A stretch of DNA of 11,477 nt from positions 1-11,477 of the forward strand of contig JANWIU010000122.1 in the NCBI GenBank assembly GCA_025449725.1, given 5' to 3'. The stretch's first letter is position 1. Every line of letters begins with the position of its first letter. This document shows positions 1 to 5,900 of the stretch, piece after piece. The translations under genes and the position numbers were made by a program. Origin of the DNA: Pseudobdellovibrio sp. Lineage in GTDB: Bacteria; Bdellovibrionota; Bdellovibrionia; Bdellovibrionales; Bdellovibrionaceae. The notes beneath the pieces were generated by a model that saw only the letters and a program-made list of their open reading frames with translations, had not been told where the DNA came from and searched no databases.

Positions 1-255
1 CATTCACTGTTCGAACTCAATAATTTTTGGCCGCTTTATCAAGGTGTAAAAACCCCGGTCATGATTTACGCAACACCAAAAGACCCTTTAGTGCCGCATG
101 AATTTAACTCAGAAAGACTTTTCAAAGGGGTTCAACCCGGAGATTTTTCGTCACTCAAATTCCGCCGGCTTGAGAAGTCTACTCACTGTGGGTTAGCATC
201 AGTTTACCAATGGGATTACATTGTTAATTTGATCAAAGAAGGTTTGGAGTTATGA
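1..255 (+). CDS. alpha/beta-hydrolase, C-terminal part (partial, start outside window)
   Basis: The reading frame is open from base 1 to the TGA at 253-255, giving the last 84 residues of a protein that begins upstream. The visible part has the usual C-terminal layout of an alpha/beta-hydrolase fold. A strand (TPVMIYATP) leads into KDPLVP, whose Asp (local residue 28) sits where the catalytic acid belongs. A second strand is followed by STHCG, whose His (local residue 62) fits the catalytic histidine, and a closing helix follows. An internal ATG at 61 is inside the conserved strand and is not a credible start. The nucleophile region is not in the window, so substrate and subfamily cannot be given. 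The stop is one base from the stop of the convergent gene on the minus strand. The fold assignment is fairly secure. Confidence 0.75.
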   Translation, partial: HSLFELNNFWPLYQGVKTPVMIYATPKDPLVPHEFNSERLFKGVQPGDFSSLKFRRLEKSTHCGLASVYQWDYIVNLIKEGLEL

Positions 256-256
256 T

Positions 257-1075
257 CTAAATTTGGCTTCGCCAGTAGTCCGATTTAGTTGCAAGCGCCT
301 CGACATAACTGCCTAAATCCGCGCGTAAATTTTCCGGCAATTTTCTAAACGGTTTAATATGTTCGTCCGGAACGAAGCGGAAGGTAAAATTAATTCTTCG
401 GGTTTGAAAGTCTTCAGTGTTTAAATTTTCAAACACTCCACCTTTCTCTTCAACTCTTTGTACACGGTGAAAGAGCTGCTTTTTAAATTTATCTCCGCCG
501 AAGATTTGCAAAGAGCAGTCATCTAACCATTGTTGTAAAATCACTTCGCTTTTTTGAGATTTCCCTGCGCTTTTTACAAATTGAAACAGGGCCCTTTCTC
601 CGAATGAAATCGACGCAACGGGGCCCGGTTCAAAATCTTTGTGTTCGCCAACCCGGGCACAATCAACCATTTCGCCATTTACGTTTTTATTGCCGTAGTA
701 ATTGATTAAACAGGTATTCAAATGCCAGCGGTCCGGAATATCTTTCGGTGAAAATTTCTGATGTACCATTTGTTCGATTTCGTAAACCATTCGCGCTAAA
801 ACATTCGGGTACTCTTCTCCAAGCACGCAACGGTTTTGCAGTCCTTGTGGCGGATGGTAGTAATTCAAACAGGCAAACTGCCAATTACCGAGCCAATAAA
901 CGGGGCGTAAAAGCTGGCGGTTCGGTTCACCTGCCGGTGGAGGGTTGGAATTGGAAAAGCGCATTTCCCATATCGGATAAAGAGTACTTAAATACTTTAA
1001 AATCTCATTCTTTTGGTTTTTAGAGACGTAATTGGGCAAATAAATGAGGTTTTGATATTGCGACAGATTTCGCAT
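257..1075 (-). CDS. AlkB-like 2-oxoglutarate/Fe(II)-dependent dioxygenase
   Basis: This 272-residue protein matches the AlkB branch of 2OG/Fe(II) dioxygenases, which oxidatively demethylate alkylated bases in DNA or RNA, or in some members proteins. The core motifs are in order: NxCLINYYGN around 120-129; GEHKDFEPG with the iron ligands H145 and D147; the third ligand H203 in LFHRVQRV; and RRINFTFRF with R227 and R233 six apart, like the two 2OG/substrate arginines of E. coli AlkB. A FGERALFQF strand follows the HxD motif as usual. About 110 residues precede the core and about 35 follow it, so it is somewhat longer than E. coli AlkB. The substrate cannot be read from sequence. The start ATG has an AGGATGG Shine-Dalgarno seven bases upstream. 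The gene diverges from the heptose kinase gene across 29 bp and abuts the hydrolase gene at its other end. Confidence 0.85.
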   Translation of the reverse strand: MRNLSQYQNLIYLPNYVSKNQKNEILKYLSTLYPIWEMRFSNSNPPPAGEPNRQLLRPVYWLGNWQFACLNYYHPPQGLQNRCVLGEEYPNVLARMVYEIEQMVHQKFSPKDIPDRWHLNTCLINYYGNKNVNGEMVDCARVGEHKDFEPGPVASISFGERALFQFVKSAGKSQKSEVILQQWLDDCSLQIFGGDKFKKQLFHRVQRVEEKGGVFENLNTEDFQTRRINFTFRFVPDEHIKPFRKLPENLRADLGSYVEALATKSDYWRSQI

Positions 1076-1104
1076 ATAGTGACCATCCTATAGGAGATGT
1101 TCTC
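1076..1104. promoter_or_regulatory. 29-bp divergent start region with a palindromic double Shine-Dalgarno
   Basis: Only 29 bp separate the ATG codons of the dioxygenase gene (minus) and the heptose kinase gene (plus). The middle is a perfect 10-bp palindrome, TCCTATAGGA, at 1086-1095. Read on the plus strand, its AGGA (with the next G, AGGAG) is the Shine-Dalgarno for the ATG at 1105. Read on the minus strand, the same AGGA (AGGATGG) is the Shine-Dalgarno for the ATG at 1075. There is no room for two promoters here, so promoters for both genes probably lie inside the opposing coding sequences, with complementary 5' ends. The promoter positions are inference. Confidence 0.7.
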
Positions 1105-2139
1105 ATGTCAAACGTCATTCAGGCACTGAAGGTGGATTCACAGGTCCGTCAGTCACTTACTGAAAAAGTTACTCTGTTCAAAGGAAAAAAAGTCCTTGTG
1201 GTCGGTGATGTTGGTGTTGATGAGTACATTATTGGAGCTGTAAAGCGTATCAGTCCTGAAGCGCCTGTTCCGGTTTTAGAAGTTGAAGGCGAAGACAAGC
1301 GTTTGGGTCTTGCGGCCAATGTGGCCCAAAATGTTGTGAGTATGGGTGGCCATGTAAAACTGATTTCCGTTATCGGCTCCGACACAGGCGCCGAAATTTT
1401 GCAGAATCTTTTGCAAAGTTCGGGTGTCAGCTATGAGTACTTAGTTAAAGATTTTCAGCGCCCTACGACCCGTAAAACACGTGTCATGACCGGGCAGCAT
1501 CACCTGGTTCGGGTCGATCACGAAGTGCGCCGCAGCCTTTCTGTAGAAAGCGAAGCTAAGTTGTTAGCCGTGCTTGAAAAAAACCTGGAAGATGTGGACA
1601 TCGTGGTGTTGGAAGACTACGCAAAAGGTTTACTTTCACAGTCCCTTGTAGAAAAAATTCTGGGCTTGGCGCAAAAATACAAAAAATTTGTAATGGTGGA
1701 CCCTCACCAGACTAAAATTGCAAATTTTTACAAAGGTGTTGATTTAATAAAGCCAAATTACAATGAGGCCTTGGCACTGACCCAGATTCACGAAGATCAC
1801 ATCGAAGATCCGTCCGAGCGCGTTTTGCAAGTTGGCCGCACTTTACAAAAAATGACCGGCGCAAAACAAGTGGTGCTGACTCAGGGTAAAGACGGGATGA
1901 CGATTTTTTCGCAAAATGATGTAACTCAGGTTCCGACATTTGCAAAAAAAGTATTCGACGTGACAGGTGCAGGAGACACGGTTATCGCCGCCTTAGCCCT
2001 GGGTGTAGCTGCCGGATTGCCGCTAGGTGAAGCCTGCATGATTGCAAACTTTGCTGCCGGTGTAGTTGTAGCAAAAGTCGGTTGCGTACCATGCAGCTAT
2101 GACGAATTGATTGATTCCATCCAAAATCTCGGTCAGTAA
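1105..2139 (+). CDS. hldA: D-glycero-beta-D-manno-heptose-7-phosphate kinase (HldE/RfaE kinase domain, stand-alone)
   Basis: This 344-residue PfkB/ribokinase-fold protein matches the N-terminal kinase domain of HldE (RfaE). That domain phosphorylates D-glycero-D-manno-heptose 7-phosphate at C1 on the way to ADP-heptose for the LPS inner core. The match runs along its length: GDVGVDEY then RISPEAPVPVLEV (about 34-60), AANVAQN (70-76), RVMTGQHHLVRVDHE (about 126-140), DYAKG, a DPHQTK strand, KPNYNEA, VLTQGKDGM, and DVTGAGDT with catalytic D291. The usual GGAANVA motif reads GLAANVA here (Leu at 69). There is no C-terminal nucleotidylyltransferase domain, so adenylyl transfer must come from a separate protein, as in split HldA/HldC organisms. 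The start has AGGAG eight bases upstream. The symbol follows the split-enzyme convention; rfaE1 is the alternative. Confidence 0.88.
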   Translation: MSNVIQALKVDSQVRQSLTEKVTLFKGKKVLVVGDVGVDEYIIGAVKRISPEAPVPVLEVEGEDKRLGLAANVAQNVVSMGGHVKLISVIGSDTGAEILQNLLQSSGVSYEYLVKDFQRPTTRKTRVMTGQHHLVRVDHEVRRSLSVESEAKLLAVLEKNLEDVDIVVLEDYAKGLLSQSLVEKILGLAQKYKKFVMVDPHQTKIANFYKGVDLIKPNYNEALALTQIHEDHIEDPSERVLQVGRTLQKMTGAKQVVLTQGKDGMTIFSQNDVTQVPTFAKKVFDVTGAGDTVIAALALGVAAGLPLGEACMIANFAAGVVVAKVGCVPCSYDELIDSIQNLGQ

Positions 2140-2174
2140 TATTTAAGACAGAGGCAAACGTGACGCAAAAATTC

Positions 2175-2215
2175 CCTGTGTATGTCAGACGTTTTTCCCG
2201 TCTGAGATACAGAGG
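2175..2215. other. Long imperfect inverted repeat (hairpin) downstream of the heptose kinase gene
   Basis: The arms 2175-2191 and 2199-2215 form a 17-column stem with 15 Watson-Crick pairs and two G-G mismatches, around a 7-base loop (TTTTTCC). The innermost seven pairs are TCAGACG with CGTCTGA, then comes a G-G mismatch, five pairs GTATG-side (2179-2183 with 2207-2211), a second G-G mismatch, and three outer pairs CCT with AGG. The sequence after the stem is purine-rich with no T-run, so it is not a classic intrinsic terminator. It could be an RNA 3'-end stabiliser, part of a small RNA, or a dispersed palindromic repeat. Confidence 0.6.
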
Positions 2216-2373
2216 ACGGATTGGCATCAAAAGAAGTACCACGCCGTGAAAATACTTAGTCAACGGCGCGCTGTTCAGTCCCTGACGTCTACGCAAAATA
2301 AAGCGCTTTTTACCGTCTTAAAAAGGCAGTTTTTACAAAAAATCCGCGCACTTAAACAGAAACGAAAGACTCC

Positions 2374-2402
2374 TTTACTTTCGAGCGGACCTTTCTTATA
2401 AC
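2374..2402 (+). promoter_or_regulatory. Candidate sigma-70-type promoter for rlmN
   Basis: TTTACT at 2374-2379 (4 of 6 to TTGACA) is followed after exactly 17 bases by TATAAC at 2397-2402 (5 of 6 to TATAAT). Transcription would start near 2409, giving an rlmN leader of about 85 bases. The -35 hexamer lies in the loop and arm of the CGAAAG/CTTTCG inverted repeat. This was found by eye and is not unique in AT-rich DNA, hence the moderate confidence. Confidence 0.4.
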
Positions 2403-2409
2403 GTCAGCT

Positions 2410-2494
2410 CATAATAAAAGGGAATAAACCCAACTGCTGTAATAAGCAGAGATGGCTGCAAACTCACCAGAGTTTAGCCACAAAGGAGCCAAAG
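2410..2494 (+). promoter_or_regulatory. Structured 5' leader of rlmN with alternative pairing at the ribosome binding site
   Basis: Three consecutive stem-loops can be drawn: GGG/CCC around AATAAA (2420-2431, weak); CTGCT (2434-2438) with AGCAG (2445-2449); and a longer one in which TGGCT (2453-2457) pairs with AGCCA (2476-2480), enclosing AAACTC (2460-2465) with GAGTTT (2470-2475) and an ACCA loop. The Shine-Dalgarno AAGGAG (2483-2488) lies six bases before the ATG. A second AGCCA at 2487-2491 overlaps the end of that Shine-Dalgarno, so TGGCT could pair there instead and hide it. I could not match it to any riboswitch class I remember. The switching idea is inference. Confidence 0.4.
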
Positions 2495-3628
2495 ATGCAA
2501 AACCTTGAACCGGGGATGCCGCAACCACTTAATTTTTATTCCTTCACGCTTGAAGGCCTTGAAAAATTCCTTAAGCAATACGGAAAAGAAAAATTCCGCG
2601 CTCAGCAGATTTTTAAATGGGTTTATGAGCAACGAGTAACGGATTTTGATCAGATGCTGAATCTGTCGAAAGATTTAAGAGCGGAATTAAAAAATTTAAT
2701 TACCTTTAACCTGCCTCCGATTGTGAAGCATTTGGTCAGCGTCGATGGAACTCAGAAGTTTTTATTCGATGTCCGTGATGGGAACTCCATCGAAGCGGTT
2801 GTTATACCGTCTGATGACCGCTTAACACTTTGTGTGTCTTCGGAAATCGGCTGTAATATGGCCTGCCAGTTTTGTTTCACAGGAAAGCAAAAACTGAAAC
2901 GCAGATTAGACACTTACGAAATCGTCGGACAGTTTATGCAAGTGCAGGACATACTAAATAAATCAGGGCTGAAATTGTCTAACATTGTCTTTATGGGAAT
3001 GGGCGAACCGCTGGATAACTGTGAAGCTGTATTCGGAGCGATTGATGTTATTCACTCTCCTTGGGGTGTTAATTTATCCCGTAAGAAGATCACGGTATCC
3101 ACTTCAGGCCTTATTCCTGAAATGTGGCGCGTAGCTGATGCTAAGGTCAGACTTGCGGTCAGCCTTAACGGGTACAATGACGAAGTCCGCTCTCTTGTGA
3201 TGCCGATCAACAAAAAGTATCCGTTGGCTGATTTGCTGGAAGAGTGCAAAAGCTATTACCGGGCCACCGGCGATAAAATCACAATGGAATACGTGCTTCT
3301 TAAAGGCGTTACAGATCAGCTTGATCACGCAAAACAGCTGGTGAAGCTTTTAAGAGATGTTCCATGTAAAATTAATTTAATTCCATTTAATGAACATCCG
3401 GGTTCAGGTTTTGAAAGACCAAGCGACGAGACTGTGCAGGCCTTCCATACTGAGTGTATGCGATTGGGTGCGCAAGTGTTGTTGAGACGAACCATGGGGC
3501 GTGATATTTACGCCGCTTGCGGGCAACTGACAACAAAAGTGAACCGGCCGGAGACAATGGATATTTCTAATTCTAAAATCGGAGGAAACAATGCGCGAAG
3601 TTTTAGTAGTGGGCAGCCTGGCCTATGA
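2495..3628 (+). CDS. rlmN: RlmN, dual-specificity 23S rRNA (A2503-C2) / tRNA (A37-C2) methyltransferase
   Basis: This 377-residue radical-SAM enzyme methylates C2 of adenine 2503 in 23S rRNA and A37 in some tRNAs, through a methyl-cysteine intermediate. The CxxxCxxC cluster motif is C120, C124 and C127 (GCNMACQFC). GMGEPL (168-173) is the SAM-binding glycine motif of the family. The two reactive cysteines correspond to C113 (TLCVSS) and C342 (YAACGQL). The N-terminal helical domain with FRAQQIFKWVYEQ (34-46) is typical of RlmN, which helps to exclude an ordinary radical-SAM protein. A tail of about 25 residues follows the conserved TTKVNR. The ATG at 2495 is supported by AAGGAG six bases upstream; a second Met at codon 8 is less likely. 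The last 38 bases overlap the following kinase gene, suggesting translational coupling. The call is very secure. Confidence 0.96.
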   Translation: MQNLEPGMPQPLNFYSFTLEGLEKFLKQYGKEKFRAQQIFKWVYEQRVTDFDQMLNLSKDLRAELKNLITFNLPPIVKHLVSVDGTQKFLFDVRDGNSIEAVVIPSDDRLTLCVSSEIGCNMACQFCFTGKQKLKRRLDTYEIVGQFMQVQDILNKSGLKLSNIVFMGMGEPLDNCEAVFGAIDVIHSPWGVNLSRKKITVSTSGLIPEMWRVADAKVRLAVSLNGYNDEVRSLVMPINKKYPLADLLEECKSYYRATGDKITMEYVLLKGVTDQLDHAKQLVKLLRDVPCKINLIPFNEHPGSGFERPSDETVQAFHTECMRLGAQVLLRRTMGRDIYAACGQLTTKVNRPETMDISNSKIGGNNARSFSSGQPGL

Positions 3629-4505
3629 TTCAGTAAAGACACCGTCAGGAAAAGCTGAAAAATCTCTTGGAGGCTCAGCAAATTATTTTTCACTTGCGGC
3701 AAGCTTGTTTGCGCCGGTACGGGTAGTTGGTGTTGTGGGTGAAGACTATCAACCACAAGACAAAGAAATTTTGTTGAACCGCAAAGTGTGTTTGGATGGC
3801 TTGCAAACTGTTCCGGGAAAAACCTTTCACTGGGAAGGAACTTACGAGCACAATTTGAATGAAGCTGTGACTTTAAAAACCGAACTCAATGTGTTTGCAC
3901 ATTTTAATCCTCGGTTGCCGAATCATTATCAGGATTCGTCATACGTGTTTTTGGCTAACATCGACCCCACATTACAGTTGGAAGTTTTATCACAAGTTAA
4001 AAAGCCATTGTTTGTGGGTATGGATTCAATGAATTTCTGGATCAACTCCAAGCAGGAAGAACTTCTTAAAGTTCTTAAAAAAGTCGACATCGTTTTCATG
4101 AACGAAGCCGAAGCAAAAATGTTAACTCAAACAGACAACGGAGTTCGTGCAGTTAAAAATGTTTCTGAGCTAGGTCCGAAATATGTCGTTGTTAAAAAAG
4201 GTGAGTACGGCGCAACTGTTTATTCTAAAAATCACGGTTTCTATCAGATTCCGGCATTGCCTGTTGAAAATGTTGTGGATCCGACCGGTGCCGGCGATAG
4301 CTTTGCGGGTGGATTCTTCGGCTCGTTGGCTTCAAGAACTGCGTCATCTGAGGTACCGACCTGGACCGATCTGAAACAGGCCGCTTTGGCAGGAACGGTT
4401 TTATCAAGCCAAACTATTCAAGACTTTAGTATGAAAGCCTTAGTTAAAGTCGATAAGCCGGGTTTTGAATCCCAGCTGCACCAGCTCAAAAGTATGATTA
4501 ACTGA
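3591..4505 (+). CDS. PfkB-family (ribokinase-like) sugar/nucleoside kinase
   Basis: This 304-residue protein has the two PfkB landmarks. N-terminal VVGSLAYDSV is followed by GGSANYFSLAAS, with the GG of the substrate-binding signature at 27-28. C-terminal DPTGAGDSFAGGFFG carries the anion hole and catalytic base D236. Between them are the usual FMNEAEA strand (about 166-174) and VVKKGEYG near the nucleotide site. Such kinases phosphorylate sugars, nucleosides or related alcohols with ATP, but the substrate cannot be read here. It lacks the HldE-specific segments seen in the neighbour at 1105-2139, so it is a distant paralogue, not a duplicate. The ATG has a strong GGAGG inside the rlmN tail, with which it overlaps by 38 bp, so the two are probably co-translated. 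The stop codon lies in the stem of an intrinsic terminator. Confidence 0.85.
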   Translation: MREVLVVGSLAYDSVKTPSGKAEKSLGGSANYFSLAASLFAPVRVVGVVGEDYQPQDKEILLNRKVCLDGLQTVPGKTFHWEGTYEHNLNEAVTLKTELNVFAHFNPRLPNHYQDSSYVFLANIDPTLQLEVLSQVKKPLFVGMDSMNFWINSKQEELLKVLKKVDIVFMNEAEAKMLTQTDNGVRAVKNVSELGPKYVVVKKGEYGATVYSKNHGFYQIPALPVENVVDPTGAGDSFAGGFFGSLASRTASSEVPTWTDLKQAALAGTVLSSQTIQDFSMKALVKVDKPGFESQLHQLKSMIN

Positions 4506-4525
4506 GGCCTCTTCGGGCCTCTTTT
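4504..4525 (+). terminator. Rho-independent terminator of the rlmN-kinase unit
   Basis: GAGGCC (4504-4509) pairs with GGCCTC (4516-4521) around a TCTTCG loop, with TTTT directly after (4522-4525). The stem includes the last two bases of the kinase stop codon. This is the clearest intrinsic terminator in the window, though the T-run is short. Confidence 0.8.
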
Positions 4526-4556
4526 GCTGGACTGGTTAGGGGGTCCATGCTGGACT
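4525..4556. repeat. Nine-base direct repeat with an intervening complementary arm
   Basis: TGCTGGACT occurs at 4525-4533 and again at 4548-4556, with a period of 23 bp, about two helical turns. Between them GGTCCA (4542-4547) is complementary to part of either copy; with the second copy it makes a GTCCA-TGC-TGGAC hairpin. The spacing would suit a dimeric regulator bound on one face of the helix, upstream of the coiled-coil gene. No regulator is identified. Confidence 0.45.
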
Positions 4557-4576
4557 TTAGTTTGAGTCGGATCCTC

Positions 4577-4642
4577 AGTTAAATATTTAAAAATACTCGG
4601 CATTTCTATTAAGTATTTGGGCCTCAAATCCGATATTTAACT
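4577..4642. promoter_or_regulatory. Nested inverted repeats directly upstream of the coiled-coil gene
   Basis: AGTTAAATAT (4577-4586) is exactly complementary to ATATTTAACT (4633-4642). Inside this pair, AAATACT (4591-4597) is complementary to AGTATTT (4612-4618). The left arm also lies in the perfect palindrome TTAAATATTTAA (4579-4590). The right arm ends two bases before the ATG at 4645. No Shine-Dalgarno precedes that ATG, so this region may control the gene as DNA operators or as RNA structure. I could not assign a convincing promoter. AT-rich DNA makes such repeats by chance more easily, which limits confidence. Confidence 0.4.
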
Positions 4643-4644
4643 AT

Positions 4645-5895
4645 ATGAGTGGCTTTAAAAAGAAAACTCCTGCAGAAGAGCTGATTGAATCTTTACTACA
4701 AGATGTAGGAGAAGATGATGCTGATAATCAGGCTACTGAAATTGCGTCTTCGGAAGATGACGTGCAGGGCGGATATGAAAGTGAAAAGACTGAGATCGAC
4801 ACGGGTGAAGAACTCGATGAAGCCACTATTCAAGCCTTTTTAAATCCACAACAGAAAACGGCTGATGTACTGGCGACTGATAAAGCCAAGAACGCCGACA
4901 AAACAAATTTAACAAGCCTGTCCCTTGTCCGTGAAGACAAAACGCAAAAGATCAGTGATAAAACGCAAGCTATTAAGCTGGATGAAGCTGAACTGCCGAA
5001 TATTCCTTCGGTTATAGGCGGATTGACAGCCAAGAATCTGAATGAAAATGACCGAACAGAAATGTTTGCAGCTTCGGACAGCATGGTCACTAAACGAATT
5101 GAACCTAAGAATGATGGCTTCAAGCTGGAAATTCCAAGCCGTCCTGAAGACAATTTCGGTGATGGTGAAAAAACGGTGGCAGTTGCCGGTTACCAAGTTA
5201 GAAATACTGATGAAAACTATGAAGATCGCGTAAAAGTCAGCGTGGGACAAAATCGTCCTGCAACGTCAGGTTATGCAGTTTGGGGATCTTCAGGTTCTGC
5301 GGAGTCAAATCTGGCTCAGGCGGATAACTTAAGAATCGCGCAAGAGAAAATTTTGGAACTTGAATCTGAAAACGAAAAGCTGCGTTTACAAAACGAAGAG
5401 CTGATGTCGGCTTCAGAAATTATTAAAGAACGTTCAGATCTTTTATCGTCTCAGTTAAGCGAATATAAGAACGACCGAGACAATTTGGAAGAGTCTTTTA
5501 AGAATGAAATCGTTCTTCTTAAGAATCATTTAAGTAAAAAAGACGGTGAACTACAAAAGTCTTCAATGAAGTCTGATGAACTTGAGTCACGTCTTAAGTT
5601 TGACATGAAGAAGATCCGTGTGCGCGAGCGTGAGCTTGAAAACAGGCTGGAGCTGATCCGTGCCGAGAAGAACGCGGTTGTTAAAAATAAGGACGAGCAA
5701 ATTCTCGACCTGCGAAGAAAAATGGATGTACTGCAGATGGAAGTTGAAAGCTACCGTCAGAAGTGCGTCGAGCTTAATAAATTAATTGAAACTAACCAAG
5801 AGTCATTTAAACGAACAACACGGGCTTTACGTCTTGCTATGGCGAACTTGGAACTCCAGGAAGAAAATAAAGTACCGATGAAAAAAGCTGAGTAA
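4645..5895 (+). CDS. Acidic disordered plus coiled-coil protein with repeated FHA-ligand-like threonine motifs
   Basis: I do not recognise this 416-residue protein as a named family. Residues 1-220 are acidic, low in hydrophobics and probably disordered apart from short helices near 8-20 and 57-68. Residues about 223-405 are a long, nearly unbroken coiled coil rich in Glu, Lys, Leu and Arg. No signal peptide or membrane segment is visible, so it should be cytoplasmic. The disordered half carries five (E/D)(K/R)T sites: T49 (EKTEID), T100 (DKTQKI), T107 (DKTQAI), T138 (DRTEMF) and T177 (EKTVAV). The cyclase two genes downstream has a similar DKTSII in its tail. The ATG at 4645 is the first possible in-frame start and has no Shine-Dalgarno, so the mRNA may be leaderless or structure-controlled. 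Five bases separate it from the phosphoesterase gene, implying one transcript. A scaffold or polarity role is inference. Confidence 0.85.
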   Translation: MSGFKKKTPAEELIESLLQDVGEDDADNQATEIASSEDDVQGGYESEKTEIDTGEELDEATIQAFLNPQQKTADVLATDKAKNADKTNLTSLSLVREDKTQKISDKTQAIKLDEAELPNIPSVIGGLTAKNLNENDRTEMFAASDSMVTKRIEPKNDGFKLEIPSRPEDNFGDGEKTVAVAGYQVRNTDENYEDRVKVSVGQNRPATSGYAVWGSSGSAESNLAQADNLRIAQEKILELESENEKLRLQNEELMSASEIIKERSDLLSSQLSEYKNDRDNLEESFKNEIVLLKNHLSKKDGELQKSSMKSDELESRLKFDMKKIRVRERELENRLELIRAEKNAVVKNKDEQILDLRRKMDVLQMEVESYRQKCVELNKLIETNQESFKRTTRALRLAMANLELQEENKVPMKKAE

Positions 5896-5900
5896 GGCCT

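Larger units (their letters stand above)
2140..2494. other. 355-bp gap between heptose kinase gene and rlmN: hairpins, promoter, leader
   Basis: No gene of normal size lies here. From left to right I see: a 29-codon GTG-started frame (2160-2249); a long imperfect hairpin at 2175-2215; the palindrome AAAGCGCTTT at 2300-2309; a nested structure with outer arms TCCGC (2343-2347) and GCGGA (2385-2389) and inner arms CGAAAG (2363-2368) and CTTTCG (2378-2383); a candidate sigma-70 promoter at 2374-2402; and a structured leader up to the rlmN ATG. No arm is followed by a good U-tract, so termination after the heptose kinase gene is unclear. The features are visible; their functions are unproven. Confidence 0.6.

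Noticed and set aside
748..1023. Open frame of 91 codons on the plus strand inside the dioxygenase gene
   Set aside because: It is antisense to conserved AlkB motifs, has no ribosome site and no protein-like conservation that I recognise; it is a shadow of the real gene.
2264..2285. tRNA T-arm-like GTTCAGTCC
   Set aside because: No 5-bp stem closes the loop and no D-arm, anticodon arm or acceptor stem can be drawn around it.
2410..2494. Known riboswitch (c-di-GMP, SAM, preQ1 or fluoride class) before rlmN
   Set aside because: None of the conserved core sequences that I remember for these classes is present; only unassigned stem-loops can be supported.
1105..4505. The two PfkB-fold kinases as a recent gene duplication
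   Set aside because: They share only the general fold motifs (GG signature, GAGD) and differ elsewhere; the first has HldE-specific segments that the second lacks.
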